Assembly: GCF_900461555.1 (NCBI RefSeq)
Contig: NZ_UGOX01000001.1
Span: 2,679,501-2,743,500 of the forward strand
Direction of reading: 5' to 3'
From: Legionella quinlivanii
GTDB taxonomy: Bacteria; Pseudomonadota; Gammaproteobacteria; Legionellales; Legionellaceae
Length of the DNA: 64,000 bases
Shown here: one piece after another, positions 38,591 to 47,644 of the stretch
Position numbering within the stretch: the first letter of the stretch is position 1
Layout: each line of letters starts with the position of its first letter
Program-made: the position numbers and the translations under genes
The notes under the pieces: generated by a model
The model's input: only the letters and a program-made list of their open reading frames with translations
Database searches by the model: none
What the model was told of the DNA's origin: nothing

Positions 38591-41179
38591 CTATTCCCTT
38601 ATCACTATCTCATTGTCCACAATTTCAAGATGTAAGGCATCCAATTCCCTGTTATTTGTCATTGCCTCAAGAATATATTTCGCCAAGCCAGGCATTATTA
38701 GAGCATGCAGACTTAATTCAATCTCTCTTGCCCCCAGCTCAGGTTCATTATAACGCTCTACCAGATAATCAATGATTTCCTCTTTAAACTGGAGCTTAAT
38801 GGCATGGGTGCGGACCAGTTGCATTTTAAACGCCTCAAGTTTCTGGCGAGTGATGTCTTTTAGCGTTGCCTGCGACAAGGCACGATAAACGACGACAGTC
38901 ATTCTGGCAAGCAATGCAGGCTGAAAATGCGCCGATAAAATAGGCCAGATCAATTTTGTTAATTGCTCATGGGACAAATTATCAGACCGAAGAATCAAAT
39001 CGCTGCCTAAATTGCTGGTCAGAAAAATGACTGTATTTTTAAAATTGACCTCTTCACCTTCTCCATCCGTCAGACTGCCTTTATCAAAAACCTGATAAAA
39101 CAGATTCATGACATCCAGTGACGCTTTTTCGACTTCATCCAGGAGAACTACTGAATACGGGCGCTGGCGCACTGCCTCTGTTAACATACCCCCTTCACCA
39201 AATCCCACATAGCCCGGGGGTGATCCTATCAGGCGGCTCACAGAATGTTTTTCCTGAAATTCAGACATATTGATAGTGGTTAAATACTGACGACCTCCAA
39301 ACACGCGCTCTGCGATGGTCAATGCAGTTTCAGTTTTACCAACGCCGCTTGGCCCCACTAGTAGAAAAACACCGGAAGGCTTGTCGACAGAGCTTAAACC
39401 AGTTTTCGAAGCTTTCAACTGTTGTGAAATTACCTCGATCGCTTCATGCTGACCTCTGATTTGCTCTTCAAGACTTTGCTCAAGCGTAAGCAAAGCGGAA
39501 TATTCGTTCTTCAGCAACTTACCTAAAGGCACGCCTGTCCAGTCTGAAACTACTTTTGCGATAACTTCTGGTGAAACCTCATGATCAATTAACGAGATGT
39601 TCCGTTCACCCATGGTATTGAGCAGCTCCTGTTGCCTTTTCTGTAAGCTGCTGCTTTTTTTTGATTTTTTTGAAATCTCTTCACGTATAGCCAGTAGTTC
39701 ACTGATTAAAGCACTCTCCTCTTCCCAATCGCTCTGAATTGCATCAAGCCTTGCTTTGTTCTCTTTAATTTCCTGCTTCAATGCCTTGAGTTTTTTAGGA
39801 TCAATGGATTGGCCTTGTTCTTTATCTTTGCTCAGACTGCCCAGCTCCTGCTCAAGTGCCGCAATTTGATTTTCCATAGCACTGGCCTCGGCCGGTTTTG
39901 CACTCAGATTAATCTTTACTCTCGCTGCCGCCGTATCTATCAAATCAATCGCTTTATCAGGCTGCTGTCGTCCGGAAATATAGCGGGTAGACAGTTCTGC
40001 CGCTGCTTCCAAGGCGTCAGAACGAACGCTGATACCATGCGCTTTTTCATATATTGGCTGCAATCCTCGTAAAATACGAATGGTGTCCTCGATGTCTGGC
40101 TGCTGTAATTTAATCAGCTGAAATCGTCTGGCCAGGGCGGCGTCTTTTTCAAAATACTTCTTGTATTCATGCCAGGTTGTTGCGGCGATAATACACAATT
40201 CACCGCGCACAAGAGCCGGTTTCAGAATATTGGCAGCATCCAGTCCACCCTGCTGTTGCCCTGAACCAATTAGAGTATGCGCTTCGTCAATAAACAAGAT
40301 TATCGGAAATTTGGCGGCGGCTACTTCTTTCAACACCGCTTTCAAACGTCTTTCATACTCGCCCTTTACACTCGCACCCGCTTCCAGTAAGCCTAAATCC
40401 AAAGCAAGAATACTGGTGTTTTTTAGAAAGTCAGGGACATTCCCCTTGCTGATTTCCAAGGCAAGCCCTTCAGCCAGTGCCGTTTTTCCCACGCCAGGGT
40501 CACCTACTAGTATTGGATTATTTTTACGTCTCCGCCCCAGAATATCAATCATTTGCTGGATTTCCGGCCCTCGGCCAAACACTGGATCTATTTGTCCGCT
40601 TCGTGCTTTTTCTGTTAAATTGATACAAAACTGCTGTAGAGACTCCCCAAGACGGGATTGATTCTCAGGAGACTCTGCGTTTGAACCTAACTGCGAGATA
40701 TCCCGTTCGACTGACTCGATCGTATCCGTCTGCCAATGACTCATTAGGCTTTCCAAAGGCAGAAGCTCAAAAATTTCATTTCCAATATGGGTGGGATAAT
40801 GATTGTGTTTTTTAATCAGAGCAAACAACAAAGAGCTTGAACGTATTTTCTCTACTTTTTGCTCTAGAGTCGCGATGAGCCAGGCGTCCTGCATCCAGTC
40901 AAAAAGAGAAACCGAGAAACTGGGTTTTCCCCTGTGCCCCTGTTTTAATTTATCAATACCGGCATGAATATCAAAGCGAATGCTGTCTGGCACCAAGGCC
41001 TGTTGCTCAAGAATTAAACTAATATCGCTTCGAGGATTAGATAGCAATTCACTCAACCAATGATCAATAGTCACTTCCCGATGCGTTTTCTGCATACATA
41101 AATTAACTGACTGCTCGAGTGTCAGAGCGGTATAGTCATTCAGACGCTCCAGTAAAGCTTTCAAATTGACGGTTAACAT
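38591..41179 (-). CDS. tssH: T6SS sheath-recycling ATPase ClpV (TssH)
   Basis: 862-aa AAA+ unfoldase that disassembles contracted TssBC sheaths. The N-domain (residues 1-~150) belongs to the ClpV/ClpB type. The first ATPase domain has Walker A GDPGVGKTA, the second GPSGVGKTET with sensor motif FLTSNLGSD. A coiled-coil M domain (~410-520) lies between them. The placement within tss genes and the divergent N-domain indicate ClpV rather than ClpB. Confidence 0.95.
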   Translation of the reverse strand: MLTVNLKALLERLNDYTALTLEQSVNLCMQKTHREVTIDHWLSELLSNPRSDISLILEQQALVPDSIRFDIHAGIDKLKQGHRGKPSFSVSLFDWMQDAWLIATLEQKVEKIRSSSLLFALIKKHNHYPTHIGNEIFELLPLESLMSHWQTDTIESVERDISQLGSNAESPENQSRLGESLQQFCINLTEKARSGQIDPVFGRGPEIQQMIDILGRRRKNNPILVGDPGVGKTALAEGLALEISKGNVPDFLKNTSILALDLGLLEAGASVKGEYERRLKAVLKEVAAAKFPIILFIDEAHTLIGSGQQQGGLDAANILKPALVRGELCIIAATTWHEYKKYFEKDAALARRFQLIKLQQPDIEDTIRILRGLQPIYEKAHGISVRSDALEAAAELSTRYISGRQQPDKAIDLIDTAAARVKINLSAKPAEASAMENQIAALEQELGSLSKDKEQGQSIDPKKLKALKQEIKENKARLDAIQSDWEEESALISELLAIREEISKKSKKSSSLQKRQQELLNTMGERNISLIDHEVSPEVIAKVVSDWTGVPLGKLLKNEYSALLTLEQSLEEQIRGQHEAIEVISQQLKASKTGLSSVDKPSGVFLLVGPSGVGKTETALTIAERVFGGRQYLTTINMSEFQEKHSVSRLIGSPPGYVGFGEGGMLTEAVRQRPYSVVLLDEVEKASLDVMNLFYQVFDKGSLTDGEGEEVNFKNTVIFLTSNLGSDLILRSDNLSHEQLTKLIWPILSAHFQPALLARMTVVVYRALSQATLKDITRQKLEAFKMQLVRTHAIKLQFKEEIIDYLVERYNEPELGAREIELSLHALIMPGLAKYILEAMTNNRELDALHLEIVDNEIVIRE

Positions 41180-41228
41180 GATTTCCTGCCGCTGTTATCA
41201 GAACGATTGAACCAAGACTGGCATTTCC

Positions 41229-42221
41229 TCATGACAGTCTGCTATTAAGCCAATACCTAACCGTGAAGGATTCAATTTCTTTCTCCGGAGCAAGCCAGCT
41301 GGCTACCCCTAAAGGATACATACCTGATGATAATTGCATTCCCTGGAGTGAGCCTCGGTCAAGAATCACTTCCATCATGTAATTGAAAGGCTCAAGAACA
41401 TACAGTTTAAGTAATAATTTCATTAAGTTAATATTGGGACTATCGATTAAAAAAGTAGGGAATACTGAAGCATTCAATGGACCAATCCGAATCAGCACAT
41501 TATTACTGCTGGCTCTAATCCTGCTGCCAAGATAAGCAGTACGATTTAACTGATTATTACTATGCCCAATATGACAGCGCTGATCATAGGGAATCGATTG
41601 CATGGCAAGAAAAAAGGATTTCACCTCAATGGGAACCTTGAAAAAATCAGTCAGAAAATTTCTTAAACCAATCAAACTGCGATGAGTATTAATCCAATGC
41701 CCGGAATATTTTAACAGGCGCAGATAATGAGGAATTTTTTCCCGAACCTCTGTAAGCGCCAAACCAATCAGACCAAAAAGTGCATCCTCTACTTGCCGAT
41801 TATGATGTTCAACAAACTGCTCAATTATCCTGTTTTTAGACCAGACGCCATACATCAACTCGTATAATCGCTTGTGAATAATGTTCAGCAAATATTTCAC
41901 CTCGCCTATTTCATAAAATTCATCCTGAATAAGCTGCTCTGTATAGAAGGTGGGCAGTGGAGAGGTGGTACCAAATAAACTTAAAAAGGTTGCGGTTAAA
42001 ACATATTTATTCTGATTTTTTTTTATGTCTTCAATATCGGTTTCAGGAAAAGCAAGACTTAGCCAGGGAACGATATCAAGGCTTGCGGGAATTCCTTGCA
42101 GCCTTTCCTGTTCGATTTCGTGACTGAGTAAACGGATAGCCTGATAAAAATTAAAAGATTTCGGCTGGGCTAAAAGCTTTTTAACTATCTCTGGTGAGGA
42201 TTGTTCAATCTTGGTGTCCAT
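41229..42221 (-). CDS. tssG: T6SS baseplate protein TssG
   Basis: 330-aa wedge component that binds TssF. The family start AQPKSFNFYQAIRLLS is clear, followed by FPETDIEDI and FLSLFGTTSPLPTFYTEQL (the conserved GLfG..spLP..yte motif, with the first G replaced). The start overlaps the end of tssF by 37 nt, so translation is coupled. Confidence 0.92.
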   Translation of the reverse strand: MDTKIEQSSPEIVKKLLAQPKSFNFYQAIRLLSHEIEQERLQGIPASLDIVPWLSLAFPETDIEDIKKNQNKYVLTATFLSLFGTTSPLPTFYTEQLIQDEFYEIGEVKYLLNIIHKRLYELMYGVWSKNRIIEQFVEHHNRQVEDALFGLIGLALTEVREKIPHYLRLLKYSGHWINTHRSLIGLRNFLTDFFKVPIEVKSFFLAMQSIPYDQRCHIGHSNNQLNRTAYLGSRIRASSNNVLIRIGPLNASVFPTFLIDSPNINLMKLLLKLYVLEPFNYMMEVILDRGSLQGMQLSSGMYPLGVASWLAPEKEIESFTVRYWLNSRLS

Positions 42222-43906
42222 TTCCAGGTCTCTTTAGTACGTGAATTTTTTAAACTCAGTTGAGTGAACGTATTCATCGGTGAGTTCTGTGAAAAATAAA
42301 TATCCAGGATACAGCCAAACAAATACATATCCCCAATACTTTTGAAATGATCGGGTTCACATACTAATGTAATGTTTACGCCAGCAATCATTTCAGCCAG
42401 ATACAAACGCCTGCTCTTTTCAACCAGAATATCTTCAACGCCCTGAATTCTGCTCATGTTCAGATGATAATTTTCACCCTTTTCATAGAGATAAAGATTA
42501 ACAATTTGTTTTAAATAACTTTTATCCAGTATTTGAATAAAATTTAAGACCAGTAAGGACTGGAAATTCCAGATCAAGGCCTGATTATGAACCGGTGGAA
42601 TGTTGGATGAGGGCGGTATAATATTGGTGAAACTCAGATTTTCAGGCGAACTGTCAGTAAAACGGGTGATATCCCCTTCATCCAGGAGAGTGGTTAGATC
42701 CCCATTTGTACAGGTTAAAGTCACTGAAAGGGTTTCGTCAACCGGATACTCTTGGCCAAAATTGTAAAAGAAGCCTATATAAATATCTCGCCCGTTGCCG
42801 CTTATCGAGGGGCGATTATGAATCGTATATTTTTTGTTTAAATCCAGCTCATCATTAAAATTTAAGACGTGATCATACACTATCTGTCTTTTTTCGCGTT
42901 GGCGATATCCAATCACCTGCTTTACTTCATAAATCTGAAAGTGTTGATCGGCATTATCACTGGGGATAACGCGATACTCCGGCTTTTTATGATCGAGCTG
43001 AATAGGCTCGGCATGGTGCTCAAACAGATTAATAATCGGAACAGTATGCAAAACCAGATTGCCTGTTTCTGGAGGAGAAAACCAGACAGGGATGTCTTTA
43101 AACTCAAGCGAAATCCTGAAATTCGTGGCATCCGTTTCTCTTATCCATTTGTCAAATCCCTTTAATTTAAAGAACAGAAATTTATAAGGCTGGTTAATGT
43201 ATTGATGCAGAATGCAATGCGTATTGTCGTCTTTAAATGCCAGAGGATATAAGGGGTCATCTGACTCCAAAGCGCAGGCAACCAGATTTTCAAGCGGCAG
43301 AATGTACTCTTTTTCATTGTCGGCACGCAGAATAATCCGTTTTACATAGCGCTGAAGCATATAAAATGTATTGCAGGCTTCTTCCCAGGGCTGTTTTATA
43401 AAAAAGCGTAGTTCTTTGCCTTTCCAGTTTTGTAAGGTAACACCGCAAAGCTGGCAATTGATTTCCAGAAGACTATCCCCCTGGAGTGACTCTTTAAATA
43501 TGATTTGTTCAATTAAGACAGGTTCAACCTCAACATCCACTACGGTACGAAACAGACACTGCGTACCATTTACGGGAATCGAAGCCAGTTCCGTTCCCTT
43601 TTTAACGTAGATTGCTTCTCCCAGATTGGGTTTGGGAATAAATTGAATAATGGAAGTACTGGGCAAGGCTCTGGAATACTGGGAAAAAAATAGCTGGGTT
43701 AAATCATCTACCATATCCGGTAAATTATCATCGAGCAGAATCTGAATCTGGCTGGTTAAAAATGCAACCCCTTCAAGAAGCCTTTCAATATCGGGATCAG
43801 TGCTCTGCTCTCTTAGCATCGGTGCAATAGCAGGATAGGCGGACGCAAATTCCTTGGCCAGTTTTTTTATCTTGCTCAGTTCAGATTGGTAGTAATCGAG
43901 AATCAT
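42185..43906 (-). CDS. tssF: T6SS baseplate protein TssF
   Basis: 573-aa wedge protein. The N-terminus YYQSELSKIKKLAKEFASAYP is the typical TssF opening, and DPDIERLLEGVAFLTSQIQ follows. The central part contains the family strand pattern and ARALPSTSIIQFIPKPN-like residues. The C-terminal region has NMSRIQGVEDI. It lies 47 nt after tssE. Confidence 0.93.
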   Translation of the reverse strand: MILDYYQSELSKIKKLAKEFASAYPAIAPMLREQSTDPDIERLLEGVAFLTSQIQILLDDNLPDMVDDLTQLFFSQYSRALPSTSIIQFIPKPNLGEAIYVKKGTELASIPVNGTQCLFRTVVDVEVEPVLIEQIIFKESLQGDSLLEINCQLCGVTLQNWKGKELRFFIKQPWEEACNTFYMLQRYVKRIILRADNEKEYILPLENLVACALESDDPLYPLAFKDDNTHCILHQYINQPYKFLFFKLKGFDKWIRETDATNFRISLEFKDIPVWFSPPETGNLVLHTVPIINLFEHHAEPIQLDHKKPEYRVIPSDNADQHFQIYEVKQVIGYRQREKRQIVYDHVLNFNDELDLNKKYTIHNRPSISGNGRDIYIGFFYNFGQEYPVDETLSVTLTCTNGDLTTLLDEGDITRFTDSSPENLSFTNIIPPSSNIPPVHNQALIWNFQSLLVLNFIQILDKSYLKQIVNLYLYEKGENYHLNMSRIQGVEDILVEKSRRLYLAEMIAGVNITLVCEPDHFKSIGDMYLFGCILDIYFSQNSPMNTFTQLSLKNSRTKETWKWTPRLNNPHQR

Positions 43907-43953
43907 GGCTTATCCTTCAGCATGTAAAACCCGGAAATAATCAATTTCAGGCA

Positions 43954-44373
43954 CTATAGTCTCACTATTACTCTACCATGACTTGTCAGAATCGTGGTGA
44001 AATAAACCGATATTTCTTCAAAAGGTTTTTTTAAGGTTCCATCAATATGGCAAGTGATTAACTGTTTATCAGGATTAATGATTAGATTGCTTATTCTAAC
44101 CTGGGCCACTCTGGGCTCGTAGGTTTTAATCAGATGACTTAAATGCTCTGCCAGTTCTTCTTTGCGAGCCAGAGAATAATCTTCTACCAGCGCAGGTGAC
44201 TGAGATAAGCCATAATTCTCATCAATCGGCGCATTACCCTGGCGGGTCGACAGAATCTGCTCGATATGTTTTCTTATGGACTCGACTAATATTTCAGGCT
44301 CGGACTGATCCAGAGACTTCGAATCCTTTCTGGCCCATCGTCTTAATCGCTCGGTTAAACGCTCCCCTCTCAC
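43954..44373 (-). CDS. tssE: T6SS baseplate protein TssE (gp25-like)
   Basis: gp25/lysozyme-like wedge that initiates sheath polymerisation. The characteristic segment YGLSQSPALVEDYS is followed by IKTYEPRVAQVRISN (the EPR core motif is present). The frame is open to TTG 44394, but GTG 44373 has AAGGAG 6 nt upstream and avoids starting right beside a terminator-like hairpin, so the 139-aa form is preferred. Confidence 0.9.
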   Translation of the reverse strand: MRGERLTERLRRWARKDSKSLDQSEPEILVESIRKHIEQILSTRQGNAPIDENYGLSQSPALVEDYSLARKEELAEHLSHLIKTYEPRVAQVRISNLIINPDKQLITCHIDGTLKKPFEEISVYFTTILTSHGRVIVRL

Positions 44374-44395
44374 AAGGCTCTCCTTAAAAAGCAAT

Positions 44396-44416
44396 CCCGG
44401 CTGCAGGGCAGCCGGG
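44396..44416 (-). promoter_or_regulatory. Terminator-like hairpin between hcp and tssE
   Basis: Perfect 9-bp GC-rich stem CCCGGCTGC/GCAGCCGGG with a 3-nt loop, followed on the minus strand by ATTGCTTTTT. It lies 44 nt after the hcp stop and just before the tssE ribosome binding site. It would reduce read-through and protect the hcp message, giving more Hcp than baseplate proteins. Confidence 0.7.
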
Positions 44417-44459
44417 TCACAGTGATTTAAGTATGGATCAGCTAATCAAGCCGCAGCCT

Positions 44460-44996
44460 TTAAGCTTCTCGGGACAATCGGCTTAAGTTCCAGCTAAATT
44501 CATAACGATTGAGATTGTCAACTATCTTAAATGATACCGGATGCAAATCAACAATCACCAAAGGACCTGCCACATGAGAGTAAACATAATCCACCTCAAG
44601 GACCTTCGCCTGACTCAGAGTAATCAGTACAGCAGGTTGTACTTCTCCCTGAGGCCCTGAACGCAGGCAGTGAATATCACAAGTTGTTACATCTTCCCCT
44701 GTGAAAATACTTTGCGTTAAAGGCACAATACCACCGCCATCCCAGAGAGTAGTCAGTCGGAAAAATTTAGCATCAGGCACACCGATCAGCTGATCCTGGG
44801 CATCAAAATTCCTGACAGTTGATGTTTTAAAATCCACCGCTTGTACCCATTGCTCATAGCCTTTAACGGAGCTGTTGCCCTTGATAACGCCAGCCGCAGT
44901 CGTTGTTATTCTTGCCATCAGCTTATACTGGGTGCGTACCACTTCGCCTTCCGGCAGCAAGGGTACGACATTAAGTTCCGGTTGTTGCATAGCCAT
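44460..44996 (-). CDS. tssD: T6SS inner-tube protein Hcp (TssD)
   Basis: 178-aa tube protein. It shows the two-sheet Hcp pattern with IKGNSSVKGYEQWVQAVDF, corresponding to the family's ikGes...h.g.ie..s..f start. The C-terminal part contains VYSHVAGPLVIVDLHPVSFKIV. The body diverges from commonly described Hcp proteins, but the position between tssC and tssE and the size fit well. No extended C-terminal toxin domain. Seven nt after tssC. Confidence 0.85.
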   Translation of the reverse strand: MAMQQPELNVVPLLPEGEVVRTQYKLMARITTTAAGVIKGNSSVKGYEQWVQAVDFKTSTVRNFDAQDQLIGVPDAKFFRLTTLWDGGGIVPLTQSIFTGEDVTTCDIHCLRSGPQGEVQPAVLITLSQAKVLEVDYVYSHVAGPLVIVDLHPVSFKIVDNLNRYEFSWNLSRLSREA

Positions 44997-45003
44997 TTTC
45001 TCC

Positions 45004-46482
45004 TTAAGCGGCGGTTTCTAAATTACCTACTAACTGTAGAGTAATATAGGAGCCCATATATTTAAAATGAGGTCTGACAATTAAAGTGGATTTATACCAT
45101 CCTGGTTCCCCGGCAACATCTTCCACTGTGACTTTGGCAAAACGCAGCGGTTTTTTTGCTCTTACTTCGGCAACTGGATTTTCCATATCCACTACATAAC
45201 TGCCAATCCACTCATTCAGCTCGCGCTCCATGTCCACTCTTTCTTTATGCATACCCAGTTTTTCACGCTGCATAACTTTTAAATAGTGAGCCAGGCGGCA
45301 AATGATAAACATATAAGGGAATTGAGTTCCCAGTTTATAATTGGCTTCCGCTTCCTTGTTCCCGCTGACATCGACAAAAGTTTTTGGCTTCTGGATGGAA
45401 TTAGCAGAGAAAAACGCGGCATTGTTACTGTTTTTTCGCATGGTTAATGGAATAAACCCTTGTTCAGACAACTCAAATTCACGTCGCTCTGATATTAACA
45501 GCTCGGTGGGAATCTTGCTTTGCACTTCTTTCATAGCATCAAAGAAATAGCAGGGCAGATTATCAACTGTACCACCGCCTTCAGGACCAATAATGTTCAC
45601 ACACCAACGGTATCTGGCAAAACTGTCGGCTAAACGTCCTGCGAAGGCGAAGGCCGCATTACCCCATAGAAAGCTTCCATCATCACCATGGCTGACATCC
45701 TCTTTGTAATTGAACGTGCGAAGATTATAACTTCTGTCATCATAGGGCATGCGCAGCATGAATCGCGGCAGCGTTAAGCCGATATAGCGCGCATCTTCAG
45801 ACTCACGCAAACCATTCCACTCCGCATAAACAGGGCTTTCAAAGATGGCCGCAATATCATTCAGTGTAGGCAGATCAGTCATCGATTTAATATTGAAAAA
45901 TTCAGGACCTGCTGCTGCAATAAAGGGAGCATGCGCCATTGCGCTGACTGCGGCAATATTACGAAGCAGGGCTACATCTTTATGTGACGGTCCAAAGGTA
46001 TAATTTCCAATAATAGCGGCATAAGGTTTACCACCAAACTGGCCATATTCTGAACTATACGCCTGTTTGAACAAGCCTGATTTCACAATTTCAGGGGAGT
46101 CCAGAAAATCTTCAAACAGCTCTTCTTTGGTCACATTAATAAAGTCAACCTGACTATTTTCCCGAAAGTTGGTTTGATCAACCAGGAATTTTAATGACCG
46201 CCAGGCTGATTCCAGTTTTTGAAATTCCGGGTTATGCAGAATTTCATCCATTTGCACAGACAGCTGGGCATCGATGTCGGCAATCACATCATCAACCATC
46301 GCCGAAGTCACCGCTTCATCAGTTCGATGTTCTTCAACAATACGATCGATGAATGCGCGAATTCCAGTTTTTGTTACCTCATACCGCTCTTCTTCCGGGG
46401 AAATTTCAATCCCTGACAACAAATCATGAACTAATGATTTATCCTGGCCCTTGCCCGGATTTTCTTTCATATCAGCCATCAT
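45004..46482 (-). CDS. tssC: T6SS sheath large subunit TssC (VipB)
   Basis: 492-aa sheath protein. Clear pieces are WRSLKFLVDQTNFRENSQVDF, PYAAIIGNYTFGPSHKDVALL, FNIKSMTDLPTL and ARYIGLTLPRFMLRMPYDD, all standard TssC blocks. The RLAHYLKVMQREKLG segment and the C-terminal handshake strand follow. Two tandem ATG codons at 46482 and 46479 follow GAGGAG; the second has the better spacing. Confidence 0.96.
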   Translation of the reverse strand: MMADMKENPGKGQDKSLVHDLLSGIEISPEEERYEVTKTGIRAFIDRIVEEHRTDEAVTSAMVDDVIADIDAQLSVQMDEILHNPEFQKLESAWRSLKFLVDQTNFRENSQVDFINVTKEELFEDFLDSPEIVKSGLFKQAYSSEYGQFGGKPYAAIIGNYTFGPSHKDVALLRNIAAVSAMAHAPFIAAAGPEFFNIKSMTDLPTLNDIAAIFESPVYAEWNGLRESEDARYIGLTLPRFMLRMPYDDRSYNLRTFNYKEDVSHGDDGSFLWGNAAFAFAGRLADSFARYRWCVNIIGPEGGGTVDNLPCYFFDAMKEVQSKIPTELLISERREFELSEQGFIPLTMRKNSNNAAFFSANSIQKPKTFVDVSGNKEAEANYKLGTQFPYMFIICRLAHYLKVMQREKLGMHKERVDMERELNEWIGSYVVDMENPVAEVRAKKPLRFAKVTVEDVAGEPGWYKSTLIVRPHFKYMGSYITLQLVGNLETAA

Positions 46483-46507
46483 TATCTCCTCAAAAATGGG
46501 TTATTGA

Positions 46508-47017
46508 TTAGTGATCTTTTGAATCTTTTTTCTCTTCAATACCCAAATCTTTTAATAGTTTATCTCGCAAGCCTGGATCTTTAACAATGGCATCCAGCTT
46601 TCTTCTGAATTCCGGAGTGTTACCCAACGGGCCTTTCAGGGATTTGAGAGCATTTCGCAATTCCATTAGTTTTCTTAACTCTGGAACTTGTTTGACTAGA
46701 TGATCAGGTTCAAAATCATGCAAAGACTGAATTTTCAGGTCCAGTGGAATAAAATCATTCTTATCATTGCTTAAACGGTTGGGCACTCTTGTTGTTATTC
46801 TGATATCATGAAGCTTTAAAATCTGATTGAAGTTGTCTTTGTTGATACTGACGGTCTGTCTTTTTTCCAGAGGAAGTTTGGACGGTTTATTAGTAAATTC
46901 ACCTAACACCAGCTGTCGCAGGGGAAGCTCAACTATTTCCTCCGCCCCCTCGATGCTGGGCTTGTACACAATATTGACCCGTTCTTTTGGGGCCACAGAC
47001 TGATCTTTGCGTGCCAT
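46508..47017 (-). CDS. tssB: T6SS sheath small subunit TssB (VipA)
   Basis: 169-aa sheath protein that pairs with TssC. Start at ATG 47017 (MARKDQSVAPKERVNIVYKP), preceded by GGAGAGG; a longer frame to 47050 is unlikely. The middle contains ITTRVPNRLSNDK and LKIQSLHDFEPDHLVKQVPELRKLMELR, the conserved TssB core. First gene of the minus-strand operon. A 14-bp palindrome-like sequence lies about 28-41 nt upstream. Confidence 0.95.
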   Translation of the reverse strand: MARKDQSVAPKERVNIVYKPSIEGAEEIVELPLRQLVLGEFTNKPSKLPLEKRQTVSINKDNFNQILKLHDIRITTRVPNRLSNDKNDFIPLDLKIQSLHDFEPDHLVKQVPELRKLMELRNALKSLKGPLGNTPEFRRKLDAIVKDPGLRDKLLKDLGIEEKKDSKDH

Positions 47018-47044
47018 TTTCCTCTCCATTGTTCCAAAAAGAAT

Positions 47045-47058
47045 GTCCACTGGTGGAC
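47045..47058. promoter_or_regulatory. Palindrome upstream of tssB
   Basis: GTCCAC and GTGGAC arms with a 2-nt centre, in the leader of the T6SS operon. Possible operator or RNA hairpin. No convincing sigma54 or sigma70 promoter could be placed next to it. Confidence 0.3.
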
Positions 47059-47212
47059 TTATAAGTTAACCATAGCACAAATTATTAATTTTTCTGCCAA
47101 TTCAGAATCTTTTCAAAAATTTAACACCAGCAAACGAGATTTTTGCAGCACAGGTCGTGTGTCTTCTCTCACAGGTCTCTACACATCTATGTAAAACAGT
47201 CTGCACCAAGCA

Positions 47213-47577
47213 TGTACGTCTCTCGGCTTGTTCGAGGGATTCAGAAAACTCAAAAGAGAAACACTGGATTCCCCGCATAAAGCGGGGAACGTAGGGGCAT
47301 AAAGCGGGGAACTTAGGGGCATAAAGCGGGGAACGTAGCGGGCATAAAGTGGGGAACGTAGCGAGCATAAATCCGGGAACGTACCGGGCATAAAGCGGGG
47401 GAACGTAGCGAGCATAAAGCGGGGAACTTAGGGGCATAAAGTGGGGATCGTAGCGGGCATAAAGCGGGGAACGTAGTGAGCATAAAGCGGGGAACTTAGG
47501 GGCATAAGCGGAGAGCGTAGTGGTGTGAGGGAATGCCTTAGGGAGTAGGGGTTAAAGTCTAAAAGCAGCGCCGTTAG
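47213..47577. repeat. Dispersed palindromic element, copy 3, expanded by tandem repeats
   Basis: Left arm of the CTCGGCTTG...CGAGGG type and right end AGCAGCGCCGTTAG like the other copies, but the interior is enlarged by a tandem array (listed separately). The gap 47059-47632 between tssB and vgrG holds this element and the vgrG promoter; no gene. Confidence 0.8.
47275..47523. repeat. Tandem array of ~11 units of 22-23 bp
   Basis: Unit GCATAAAGCGGGGAACGTAG plus 2-3 variable bases, repeated about eleven times with scattered substitutions (CGTA/CTTA, AGCGG/AGTGG). The last unit is degenerate. The unit is the arm of the dispersed palindrome repeated head to tail. Both-strand ORFs inside it are low-complexity artefacts. 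Confidence 0.9.
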
Positions 47578-47588
47578 CCTCTGGCCAG

Positions 47589-47617
47589 TTGACAGCTTAT
47601 AACTCAATAGCTATTGT
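47589..47617 (+). promoter_or_regulatory. Sigma70-like promoter of vgrG
   Basis: -35 TTGACA (47589-47594), 17-nt spacer, -10 TATTGT (47612-47617), 27 nt before the chosen vgrG start. It begins 12 nt beyond the repeat element. Confidence 0.6.
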
Positions 47618-47644
47618 TGTTAATGACGTATTATGGAGAATTGC

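Noticed and set aside
47018-47110. Sigma54 promoter for the T6SS operon
   Set aside because: A TTGGCAG is present, but the second half TTGC at proper spacing is missing.
47102-47437. Minus-strand ORFs rich in LYARYVP-type repeats (47102-47437, 47179-47415)
   Set aside because: They are translations of the 22-bp tandem array; no ribosome binding site or family, and the unit length is not a multiple of three throughout.
47275-47523. CRISPR array
   Set aside because: Units are contiguous and similar over their whole length; there are no unique spacers and no cas genes.
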